DNA of 11,057 nucleotides from an uncultured Oscillospiraceae bacterium (GTDB lineage Bacteria; Bacillota_A; Clostridia; Oscillospirales; Oscillospiraceae). A model generated the notes under the pieces. It made no database searches, was not told where the DNA came from, and was given only the letters and a program-made list of their open reading frames with translations. Positions 1 to 6,101 of the stretch are shown one piece after another; the stretch's first letter is position 1; every line of letters starts with the position of its first letter. The stretch spans positions 1 through 11,057 of the forward strand of contig CAKTGD010000038.1 in assembly GCA_934561335.1 (NCBI GenBank), read 5' to 3'. Made by a program: the position numbers and the translations under genes.

Positions 1-570
1 CTGATGCAGCTGGTGAAGCTGGTGCGTGACGGCGAGGTGGTGCGCATGTCCAAGCGTACCGGCAAGGCCATCAGCCTTACCGATCTGCTGGACGAGATCC
101 CCGTGGACGCCTGCCGCTACTTCTTCAACGCCAAGCCGGAGACCCAGATGGAGTTCGATCTGGGTCTGGCTGTCCGAGAGGACAGCGAGAACCCGGTGTA
201 CTATGTTCAGTATGCCCATGCCCGTATCTGCACGCTGCTCAAGACGCTGGCGGCGGAGGGCTATCAGGTGAAGGATGCCGCCGAGGTGGCGCTTGCCGTG
301 CTGTCTCAGCCGGAGGAAAAGGCTCTCATCAAGCAGCTGGCCCAGTACCCGGTGGTGGTGCAGCTGGCTGCCCGGGACTATGACCCCAGCTTTATCAACC
401 GCTATCTCACCGAGCTGGCGGCGGCTTTCCATAAGTTCTACAACGCCTGCCGCATCAAGGGTGAGGCGGAAAATGTGCTGCTGGCCCGTCTGAAGCTGGC
501 GGATACTGCCCGCGCCGTGCTGAAAAACGGCATGACCCTCATTGGCTGCTCTGCGCCCGAAAAAATGTAA
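1..570 (+). CDS. argS: Arginyl-tRNA synthetase, C-terminal part (5' end outside window)
   Basis: This cytoplasmic class I aminoacyl-tRNA synthetase charges tRNA-Arg with arginine using ATP. The reading frame is open from the first base, so about 189 C-terminal residues of a protein usually near 560 residues are present; the ATG at 4 is internal. The segment RMSKRTGKAISLTDLLDE (codons from about 43) is the ArgRS version of the KMSKS loop that contacts ATP, with the lysine of MSK at 52-54. The segment starting NPVYYVQYAHARI (about 190 onward) opens the DALR-type all-helical anticodon-binding domain. The protein ends VLKNGMTLIGCSAPEKM, close to the usual ArgRS ending in which a final Met/Arg-Met follows a SAPE-type motif. 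A terminator follows seven bases after the stop codon. Assignment is by family motifs and is secure. Nothing looks truncated at the 3' end. Confidence 0.96.
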   Translation: MMQLVKLVRDGEVVRMSKRTGKAISLTDLLDEIPVDACRYFFNAKPETQMEFDLGLAVREDSENPVYYVQYAHARICTLLKTLAAEGYQVKDAAEVALAVLSQPEEKALIKQLAQYPVVVQLAARDYDPSFINRYLTELAAAFHKFYNACRIKGEAENVLLARLKLADTARAVLKNGMTLIGCSAPEKM

Positions 571-576
571 AACCGT

Positions 577-621
577 ATACCCCCGGCCGTTTCGCACGCT
601 TGCCGGGGGTATCCTTTTATT
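577..621 (+). terminator. Intrinsic terminator after argS
   Basis: A perfect 11-bp stem (577-587 with 602-612; left arm ATACCCCCGGC) encloses a 14-nt loop that can itself form a 3-bp inner stem. It is followed by CC and then a T-rich run (TTTTATTT, 614-621). It separates argS from the export operon, whose promoter begins 13 nt later. Confidence 0.92.
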
Positions 622-633
622 TAAGAATCGTGC

Positions 634-661
634 TTGACAAACATCGATGCTCTGCTATAAT
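634..661 (+). promoter_or_regulatory. Sigma-A promoter of the export operon (extended -10)
   Basis: The consensus -35 box TTGACA is at 634-639. A 16-nt spacer leads to the consensus -10 box TATAAT at 656-661, preceded by TGC, an extended -10 element. Transcription should start near 668, giving a leader of about 130 nt before the first start codon at 797. The two perfect boxes suggest a strong promoter, so expression is likely limited by a repressor (see the palindrome at 670-691). Confidence 0.9.
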
Positions 662-669
662 TGGGTGTA

Positions 670-691
670 CCAACTGTCTTAATACAGTTGG
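670..691. promoter_or_regulatory. Near-perfect palindrome at the +1 region, candidate repressor operator
   Basis: Half-sites CCAACTGT (670-677) and ACAGTTGG (684-691) are exact inverse complements. The centre CTTAAT is palindromic except for one base pair, so 20 of 22 positions are symmetric. It begins 8 nt after the -10 box and covers the expected start site, the classic position for a repressor that blocks initiation. The core TGT-N6-ACA with a TTAA centre resembles operators of dimeric winged-helix regulators such as the GntR/YtrA type, but the regulator is not in this window and the family is a guess. It could also act as an RNA hairpin. No T-tract follows, so it is not a terminator. Confidence 0.65.
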
Positions 692-796
692 AAAGAAAAT
701 TGGAAAAATAGGGGAACATTTTCTCCTGCCGAATCGTCTATATATAGTAAGGATCGGCTTAAATACAACAAACCAGAAGAACGAGGAGAAATCGGA

Positions 797-2125
797 ATGA
801 AAAAGTTTGCTGTGATGGCGTTGGCCGCCGTGATGCTGCTGTCCGTGTTGGCCGGCTGCGGCGCGAATGCAGAGGGAGAAGCATCGGTACAGTCCGTATC
901 CATGATCTGCGGCCTTGGCTCCGCCACGCTGGCGGATCGCTTTGCCGGTATGGTTACGGCTCGCGGCGAAACGACGATCAAAAAGAATGAAAATTCCACC
1001 GTGGAGTCTATCAAGGTACAGGTGGATCAAGAGGTCAAAAAGGGCGATGCACTGTTTGTCTATGACACCAGTCAGGCCCGGCTGGATCTGGAAAAGGCAC
1101 AGCTGGAGCTGCAGCAGATGCAAAACGAGCTGGCGGCCAAAAAGCAGGAAAAGGAAGCTCTGGAGCGGGACAAGAACAGTGCCACCGGGGATGACCAGCT
1201 GTCCTACTCGCTGGAGCTGCGCCAGGTCAACGCCGACATTCTGGAAAAGGAATACAACATCGCCCTGAAGGGCAAGGATGTGGAAAAGCTGCAAAAAGCC
1301 CTGAAAAACGTCACCGTCACCTCTCCGGTGGATGGCCGTGTCAAGGCCATCAATGAAAATGGCGGCACCGACCAGATGGGCAACGCGCTGCCGTTCATGA
1401 CCATTGTCGAGACCGGCGGCTTCCGTATCAAGGGCTATGTCAACGAGAATAACGCCGGTGCCCTCAGCGAGGGTACGCCTGTTGTGATCCGTTCCCGCGT
1501 CAATGATCAGACGTGGCGGGGCACCATCACCCTCATCGACTGGGAGAATGCCCAGCAGAACAATCAGAACAGATACGACGGCGGCGGTGACGATACCACC
1601 TCTTCCAGCAAATACCCCTTCTATGTGGATCTGGACAGCAGCGACGGGCTGCTGCTGGGCCAGCATGTGTACATCGAGCCGGACTACGGACAGGATGAAC
1701 AACAGGACGGCAGCATCCTCAAGCTGCCCGCCTACTATATTAACGATGTGGATTCTTCCCCTTGGGTATGGGCGCAGAACACCAAGGGGAAGCTGGAAAA
1801 ACGGAGCCTGACGCTGGGCGAATATGACGCGGATATGGATACATACGTTGTCACCGACGGGCTGAGCGCCGAGGACTATATCGCCTTCCCCGATGAAACG
1901 CTGAAGGCTGGCATGACCTGCGTTACCTACGATGAATCCACCTTTGATCCCGGTGCGGGCGATATAGGCGGTATGGACGGTATGGATGGTATGGACGGCG
2001 CTGATATGGGTGATATGGGTGATATGAGCGGCATGGATACCGCTGACGGCGGCGCGGCGGATATGGTCCCGGAGGATGGCGCCGCGGCGCTGCCCGGTGC
2101 CGACATGCAGGTTGTGGAGGGCTGA
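797..2125 (+). CDS. Lipoprotein HlyD/MacA-like periplasmic-adaptor-type efflux subunit with Met/Asp-rich tail
   Basis: This is a predicted extracytoplasmic adaptor of the ABC exporter encoded with it (compare YknX/MacA), 442 residues. The start at 797 is set by GAGGAG at 783-788. Residues 1-20 are a signal peptide ending in the lipobox VLAGC, so Cys21 is probably lipid-modified and the protein anchored on the outer face of the membrane. Two halves of a biotinyl-lipoyl-like domain (about 55-93, with VESIKVQVDQEVKKGD; and about 171-205, with NVTVTSPVDGRVKA) flank a coiled-coil hairpin of about 75 residues rich in Glu, Lys and Gln. A beta-barrel region follows (about 208-300, GGFRIKGYVNENNAG), then a membrane-proximal-like region. 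The last 50 or so residues are low complexity: GMDGMDGMDG then DMGDMGDM (393-414). The ATPase gene follows after 2 nt. The fold class is clear; substrate and tail function are unknown. Confidence 0.88.
   Translation: MKKFAVMALAAVMLLSVLAGCGANAEGEASVQSVSMICGLGSATLADRFAGMVTARGETTIKKNENSTVESIKVQVDQEVKKGDALFVYDTSQARLDLEKAQLELQQMQNELAAKKQEKEALERDKNSATGDDQLSYSLELRQVNADILEKEYNIALKGKDVEKLQKALKNVTVTSPVDGRVKAINENGGTDQMGNALPFMTIVETGGFRIKGYVNENNAGALSEGTPVVIRSRVNDQTWRGTITLIDWENAQQNNQNRYDGGGDDTTSSSKYPFYVDLDSSDGLLLGQHVYIEPDYGQDEQQDGSILKLPAYYINDVDSSPWVWAQNTKGKLEKRSLTLGEYDADMDTYVVTDGLSAEDYIAFPDETLKAGMTCVTYDESTFDPGAGDIGGMDGMDGMDGADMGDMGDMSGMDTADGGAADMVPEDGAAALPGADMQVVEG
1970..2038 (+). repeat. In-gene short tandem repeats encoding a Gly-Met-Asp tract
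   Basis: Three 9-nt copies of GGTATGGAY lie at 1970-1978, 1979-1987 and 1988-1996. They are followed by GATATGGGT at 2003-2011 and 2012-2020 and a diverged third copy at 2021-2029. They encode GMD and DMG tripeptides (residues 392-414), placing seven methionines and eight aspartates in 23 residues. All repeat units are multiples of 3, so copy-number changes would keep the frame. Confidence 0.9.
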
Positions 2126-2127
2126 GC

Positions 2128-2808
2128 ATGATTCTGGAAATGCGCGATATCTGCAAGGACTATCCCATGGGCAAAACCGTGACCCGTGTGCTGAAGGATG
2201 TAAGTCTGGATGTGGCCGAGGGGGATTATCTGGCCATTATGGGCCCCTCCGGCAGCGGAAAGACCACGCTGATGAACCTGATCGGCTGTCTGGATGTGCC
2301 CACCTCCGGCAGCTACCTGCTGGGCGGCCGGGAGATTACCAAATGCTCCGGCAAGGAGCTGGCCGAGGTGCGCAACAAGGAGATCGGCTTTGTGTTCCAG
2401 TCCTTCCACCTGCTGCCCAAGCTGACGGCGCTGGATAATGTGGCGCTGCCGCTGCTGTACGGCGGCGTGAAGAAGGAGGAGCGGCGTGAGCGTGCCCGCG
2501 CCGCGCTGGAAACCGTGGGCCTTTCCGACCGGGTTGACCATCGGCCTGACCAGCTCTCCGGCGGCCAGTGCCAGCGCGTAGCCATCGCCCGCGCCATTGT
2601 GGGAAAGCCCCGCCTGCTGCTGGCCGACGAGCCCACCGGCGCGCTGGACAGCGCCAGCGGCGCGCAGGTCATGGAGCTGTTCCGTCAGCTGCATGACGCC
2701 GGCTCCACCATCATCATGATCACCCATGACCGGGGCATTGCCCACCATGCCGATACCATCATGACCATCAGGGACGGTGTGCTCAGCGGAGGAGAAAACA
2801 ATGAATAA
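2128..2808 (+). CDS. ABC transporter ATP-binding protein, MacB/LolD/YknY type
   Basis: A 226-residue nucleotide-binding subunit that powers the permease encoded at 4610. All ATPase motifs are intact: Walker A GPSGSGKTT at 39-47 (Lys45), Q-loop Gln91 in VFQSFHLLP, signature LSGGQ at 143-147, Walker B LLLADEP with Asp167/Glu168 followed by TGALD (D-loop), and switch His200 in ITHD. The FQSFHLLPKLTALDNV and ADEPTGALDS stretches are typical of the mechanotransmission family (MacB, LolD, YknY) rather than importers. The residue after the signature is Cys148, where family members usually have Gln. GGAGG at 2116-2120 precedes the ATG by 7 nt. The gene begins 2 nt after the upstream adaptor and overlaps the next gene by 8 nt, which points to translational coupling. 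It is cytoplasmic and membrane-associated. Confidence 0.95.
   Translation: MILEMRDICKDYPMGKTVTRVLKDVSLDVAEGDYLAIMGPSGSGKTTLMNLIGCLDVPTSGSYLLGGREITKCSGKELAEVRNKEIGFVFQSFHLLPKLTALDNVALPLLYGGVKKEERRERARAALETVGLSDRVDHRPDQLSGGQCQRVAIARAIVGKPRLLLADEPTGALDSASGAQVMELFRQLHDAGSTIIMITHDRGIAHHADTIMTIRDGVLSGGENNE
2788..2794 (+). promoter_or_regulatory. Ribosome binding site fixing the second adaptor start at 2801
   Basis: GGAGGAG sits 6 nt before the ATG at 2801 and lies inside the end of the ATPase gene. An in-frame ATG at 2777 exists but has no comparable site and would put charged residues in front of the membrane anchor, so 2801 is preferred. Confidence 0.85.
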
Positions 2809-4597
2809 ACAACTGAAACGTTGGCTGCTGATTGCCGTTGGCGTGGCGGCGCTGTGCGGTGTGGTATGGGGCGGCCTGAAGCTGGCCGGCAATGCCCGCC
2901 GCGGCAGCGTGAATGTCTATGCCGTGTCGGATTTTGCCATGACCGACTATTGGGGCGATACCTCCCAGACCAGCGGCATGGTGTCCACCGATAAAATGCA
3001 AAAAATATTCCTCTCCGACACCCAGAAGATCCGTCAGGTCTATGTGCAGGAGGGACAGAGCGTAAAAAAGGGCGACAAGCTGCTGTCGTATGATACCACC
3101 CTGACCGCTCTGGATATCGAGCGGGCGCAGATCGATTATGAGCGCCAGCAGCTCCAGCAGGAAAATGCGAAAAAGGAGCTGGAGCGTCTGGAGCTGGCCT
3201 ATGACCGGGACGCGCTGGAGAAAAAGATCGAGGAACTGACCCAAAAGATCGAGGCCAAGATTGCGGAGAACCAGAAGAACATCTTCGATCAGGAGACCCG
3301 CCCCATCGAATCCATCGAGAAGATCGAAAAGCCCCAGCCGCTGAAAAATCCCGAAGGCGACGGCACACTGGAAAAGCCTCTCTATTTCAACTGGAATTCC
3401 GCCGATGAGCTGACAGCGGAGAATCTGGTCAAGCTGCTGCCGGAGGGTAAGACTGTGGCCTATGTGGTGCTGGTCATCCACAAGGACAACACAACGCTGG
3501 GGGAGATCGTCAACTGCTGCGGCCTGCGTCTGGAATGGGTGGCCCCCACCCAGCCGGAGGAGCCTGCTGCTCCCATCAACCCCACCGATCCCACGGAGCC
3601 TGTCAACCCCACCGACCCCGTTGATCCTACAGATCCCACCGACCCCGTTGATCCCACCGACCCCGCGGAGCCTGTCGATCCCACCGATCCTGCCGCTCCC
3701 GGCACAGGCGGCGAGGGCGCTAAGGCTACGGTTCGTTTCTTTCTGGCCAAGCTGCAAGAGGCGCCCGCCGTGGAGATCAACGGCGTGACCGATGAGGTAA
3801 AGGCCATGCAGAAGGATCTGGAGGCGCTCAACGAGCTGCTGGCCAACGCCTATACAAAGGAGGAGCTGGAGAAGATGCGGCGCGAAAAGCTCCAGCAGAT
3901 TGCCCAGATGGATGTGACCATCAAGCTGGCCAAGATCAATCTGGAAAAAACAAAGAAAGAAGTAGGCAGCGACACGGTGTACAGCGAGCTGGATGGCACG
4001 GTTAAAGCCGTCCGCGACCCCGCGGCGGAAGATTTTACCAGCGATAAGGCGGTGGTAGAGGTTTCCGGCGGCGGCGGATACTATGTTCAGGGCGCCATCA
4101 GCGAGTTGGAGCTGGGCACGGTCAGCGTCGGTGAAACGGTGCAGGTTACCTCGTGGATGACCGGCACCGTGGCAGAGGGCGAGATCGTGGAGATCGGCGA
4201 GTATCCCACTGAAAACGCTAATTCCTGGAGCGACGGAAACAGCAATGTCTCTTACTATCCCTTCAAGGCTTTTGTCTCTGAGGAGGCAAACCTGCAAGAG
4301 GGGGATTATGTGGAGATGTCCTACCAGAACAGTGCCGGCGACAGCGGCAGCAGCCTGTATATCGAGAGTATGTTTGTCCGCACGGAAAACGGCAAAAGCT
4401 ATGTGATGGCCCGGAATCAGGACGGCAGACTGGAGCAGCGATGGGTGCAGACCGGACGCAACCTGTGGGGCAGCTATACCCAGATTCGCGGCGGACTGAG
4501 CGTCGAGGATTATGTGGCTTTCCCCTATGGCCGCAGCTGCGTGGCCGGTGCAGCCACGCAGGAGGCCACGCCGGATAAGCTCTATAACGGCATGTAA
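2801..4597 (+). CDS. Membrane-anchored HlyD/MacA-like adaptor with inserted domain and Pro-Thr-Asp-Pro rod
   Basis: A second adaptor of the same exporter, 598 residues from the ATG at 2801. One N-terminal transmembrane anchor (about 8-28, after KQLKR) leaves the rest outside. Lipoyl-like half-domain 1 (about 58-97, VYVQEGQSVKKGDKLLSYD) leads into coiled-coil helix 1 (about 98-161). The hairpin tip is replaced by an insertion of about 155 residues: a small mixed region (about 162-248) with vicinal Cys239-Cys240, a proline-rich linker (249-300), and a probable closing strand (ATVRFFL, near 309-315). Helix 2 (about 327-389) returns to lipoyl half 2 (about 391-412, DTVYSELDGTVKAV), a beta-barrel and a C-terminal region. 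Ordinary MacA/YknX proteins have about 370-400 residues, so this one is unusually long. Its role in assembly or substrate capture is inferred from the operon. Confidence 0.87.
   Translation: MNKQLKRWLLIAVGVAALCGVVWGGLKLAGNARRGSVNVYAVSDFAMTDYWGDTSQTSGMVSTDKMQKIFLSDTQKIRQVYVQEGQSVKKGDKLLSYDTTLTALDIERAQIDYERQQLQQENAKKELERLELAYDRDALEKKIEELTQKIEAKIAENQKNIFDQETRPIESIEKIEKPQPLKNPEGDGTLEKPLYFNWNSADELTAENLVKLLPEGKTVAYVVLVIHKDNTTLGEIVNCCGLRLEWVAPTQPEEPAAPINPTDPTEPVNPTDPVDPTDPTDPVDPTDPAEPVDPTDPAAPGTGGEGAKATVRFFLAKLQEAPAVEINGVTDEVKAMQKDLEALNELLANAYTKEELEKMRREKLQQIAQMDVTIKLAKINLEKTKKEVGSDTVYSELDGTVKAVRDPAAEDFTSDKAVVEVSGGGGYYVQGAISELELGTVSVGETVQVTSWMTGTVAEGEIVEIGEYPTENANSWSDGNSNVSYYPFKAFVSEEANLQEGDYVEMSYQNSAGDSGSSLYIESMFVRTENGKSYVMARNQDGRLEQRWVQTGRNLWGSYTQIRGGLSVEDYVAFPYGRSCVAGAATQEATPDKLYNGM
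3578..3691 (+). repeat. Degenerate in-gene repeat encoding a PTDP/VDP/AEP proline rod
   Basis: Codons 260-297 of the second adaptor follow a three-residue rhythm with proline at every third position (PTDPTEPVNPTDPVDPTDP and onward). At DNA level the units are 9-nt or 18-nt variants of CCCACCGAY and CCCGTTGAT. The regular xxP spacing suggests an extended, acidic, polyproline-like linker of the kind seen in surface proteins of Gram-positive bacteria. Confidence 0.9.
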
Positions 4598-4609
4598 GGA
4601 GGTGCGCGG

Positions 4610-5857
4610 ATGCTGGAAAATATCAATCTTGCCTTTCAGGGCGTCTGGAGCCACAAGCTGCGCTCCTTCCTGACGATGCTGGGCATCATCATCGGCATTG
4701 CCGCCATCATCACCATCGTGTCCACCATCAAGGGTACCAACGAGCAGATCAAGCAGAATCTGATCGGCGCGGGCAACAATGTGGTGAACGTCATGCTGAT
4801 GCAGGATAATAACCAGATGGATTTCTCCTATTCCCCCGTCCCCTCCGGCGTATCCATGATCACGCCGGAGATGCGTGATGAGATTGACCGTCTGGATAAG
4901 GTGAAGGAGTCCGCGCTCTACTATTCCCGCAGCTGGTCTGACGGGATCTATGTGGGCAACAGCTCCTTCAACGGCACCATCTACGGCGGCGACGCGCACT
5001 TCCTGTCCGTCATGGACTATGCCGTCAACTATGGCCGCGGCTTTATTGACAGCGACTTTTCCACCTGCCGCAAGGTGGCGCTGCTGGATGCCAATACGGC
5101 CCAGAGCCTCTTTCAGGGGCGCAATCCCATCGGCGGCACCGTGGAGATTCAGGGTGAGCCTTACACCGTGGTGGGCGTGATCAGTCCGCGCTCCGCCTCT
5201 GAGCCGGTCATCAACTCCCTTAACGACTACTACATGTATTCAGGCAACACCTCCGGTACCATCGTGATCCCCGCCAACTGCTGGCCCATCTCCTATCGGT
5301 ATGATGAGCCTGCCGCCGTGGCGGTTCGCGCCACGTCCACCAACGATATGACCGAGGCGGGCAACAACGTGGCCAAGTACCTGAATGAGAATGTGATCTC
5401 CACCGATAAATGCAAGTATCAGGCCAAGGACCTGCTGCAGCAGGCGGCCGACCTGCAAAGCCTGTCGGAGACCACCAACAAGCAGCTCATCTGGATTGCC
5501 GCCATCTCTCTGGTGGTAGGCGGTATCGGCGTCATGAACATCATGCTGGTGTCCGTGACCGAGCGCACCCGCGAGATCGGATTGAAGATTGCCATCGGCG
5601 CGCAGCAAAGCCGCATCCTCTGGCAATTTTTGACTGAGGCGGCGGTGCTGACCAGTCTGGGCGGTATTCTGGGCGTGGCCTGCGGCATCGGCCTTGCCTA
5701 TTTGCTCAGCTCGGTAATGGGCACGCCTGTGGCCATCAGTGTGGGAGCCTGCGGCATTGCCGTGGCCTTCTCCATGTGCATCGGCGTGGTGTTCGGGCTG
5801 ATGCCCGCCATCAAGGCCTCCAAGCTCAATCCCATTGAGGCGCTGCGAAGAGAATAA
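4610..5857 (+). CDS. MacB/YknZ/FtsX-type ABC transporter permease
   Basis: The 415-residue membrane subunit of the exporter. It has the four-helix layout of the MacB family: TM1 near 18-41 (LRSFLTMLGIIIGIAAIITIVSTI), a large extracytoplasmic MacB-type domain (about 45-285), then TM2 (about 293-317), TM3 (about 340-366) and TM4 (about 375-398). The segment VTERTREIGLKIAIGA after TM2 is the conserved FtsX-family coupling region, and the ending ASKLNPIEALRRE matches the usual C-terminal signature. In this family ATP hydrolysis drives conformational movements of the external domain (mechanotransmission) rather than passage through a channel. The start at 4610 has AAGGAGGT at 4596-4603, which overlaps the upstream stop codon. 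It is the last gene of its operon, with a terminator 10 nt later. The substrate is not identifiable; related systems handle antimicrobial peptides, toxins or macrolides. Confidence 0.94.
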   Translation: MLENINLAFQGVWSHKLRSFLTMLGIIIGIAAIITIVSTIKGTNEQIKQNLIGAGNNVVNVMLMQDNNQMDFSYSPVPSGVSMITPEMRDEIDRLDKVKESALYYSRSWSDGIYVGNSSFNGTIYGGDAHFLSVMDYAVNYGRGFIDSDFSTCRKVALLDANTAQSLFQGRNPIGGTVEIQGEPYTVVGVISPRSASEPVINSLNDYYMYSGNTSGTIVIPANCWPISYRYDEPAAVAVRATSTNDMTEAGNNVAKYLNENVISTDKCKYQAKDLLQQAADLQSLSETTNKQLIWIAAISLVVGGIGVMNIMLVSVTERTREIGLKIAIGAQQSRILWQFLTEAAVLTSLGGILGVACGIGLAYLLSSVMGTPVAISVGACGIAVAFSMCIGVVFGLMPAIKASKLNPIEALRRE

Positions 5858-5867
5858 AACGCACAAG

Positions 5868-5907
5868 CCCCCGCCGCTTCCGAAAGGAACGGCGGGGGTC
5901 GTTTTTT
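5868..5907 (+). terminator. Intrinsic terminator of the export operon
   Basis: The stem CCCCCGCCG (5868-5876) pairs with 5890-5898. After a one-base bulge, TTCC (5878-5881) pairs with GGAA (5886-5889) around a GAAA (GNRA) tetraloop. TCG and a run of six Ts (5902-5907) follow. Its position directly after the permease closes the four-gene unit. Confidence 0.95.
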
Positions 5908-5994
5908 GCCGTCGGCCCCATGCTGCCTCCCGGCGCGTATGCCGTGATGAAAGCAGCCGTGCGGGCCTTTCTTCGGAAACAATGGCAGTTTGGA

Positions 5995-6023
5995 TTGACG
6001 GTGGGGCGAAATAGGAGTAGAAT
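5995..6023 (+). promoter_or_regulatory. Sigma-A promoter of the glycogen operon
   Basis: TTGACG (5995-6000), a 17-nt spacer and TAGAAT (6018-6023), each one base from consensus, lie 79 nt before the glgB start. The surrounding AT-rich patch contrasts with the GC-rich genes. The start site should be near 6030. No other good promoter is visible between the upstream terminator and glgB. Confidence 0.8.
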
Positions 6024-6027
6024 ATTC

Positions 6028-6051
6028 ATACGATAGAATTGCACATCGTAT
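6028..6051. promoter_or_regulatory. Inverted repeat at the glg transcription start region
   Basis: ATACGAT (6028-6034) and ATCGTAT (6045-6051) are exact inverse complements separated by 10 nt, beginning 4 nt after the -10 box. It may be an operator for a dimeric regulator or the first hairpin of the glgB leader. The sequence alone cannot decide. Confidence 0.5.
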
Positions 6052-6087
6052 TGCCGCATCTTGCGCAGGCCGGTGTGTAATGAAAGT

Positions 6088-6094
6088 AGGAGGT
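6088..6094 (+). promoter_or_regulatory. Ribosome binding site fixing the glgB start at 6102
   Basis: AGGAGGT lies 7 nt before the ATG at 6102. An in-frame GTG at 6093 overlaps this site and therefore cannot be its start codon. Confidence 0.88.
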
Positions 6095-6101
6095 GCCGGA
6101 A

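Noticed and set aside
716..758. Second promoter or structured leader around TATATATAG and the GCCGAATC/GATCGGC pair in the exporter leader
   Set aside because: There is no acceptable -35 box at the right distance, and the 7-bp pairing needs a bulge and a 16-nt loop. It is too weak to call a riboswitch or promoter.
600..800. Possible small + strand leader protein (66 codons) in the argS-exporter gap
   Set aside because: It begins inside the argS terminator upstream of the promoter, has no ribosome binding site and overlaps the real start at 797. A leader-peptide role is not supported.
617..1702. Long - strand open frame across the export promoter and the first adaptor
   Set aside because: It runs antisense through a strong + promoter and a clear lipoprotein gene and shows no recognisable motif. 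The same applies to the - strand frames at 6525-7985, 7751-9217 and 9031-10545.
2783..4999. Very long open frame (738 codons) on the - strand, antisense to the second adaptor and the permease start
   Set aside because: It mirrors GC-rich codon use of the + strand genes, has no matching ribosome binding site or family motif, and reads as low-complexity Leu/His/Gly/Ala shadow protein. The + strand genes carry clear domains.
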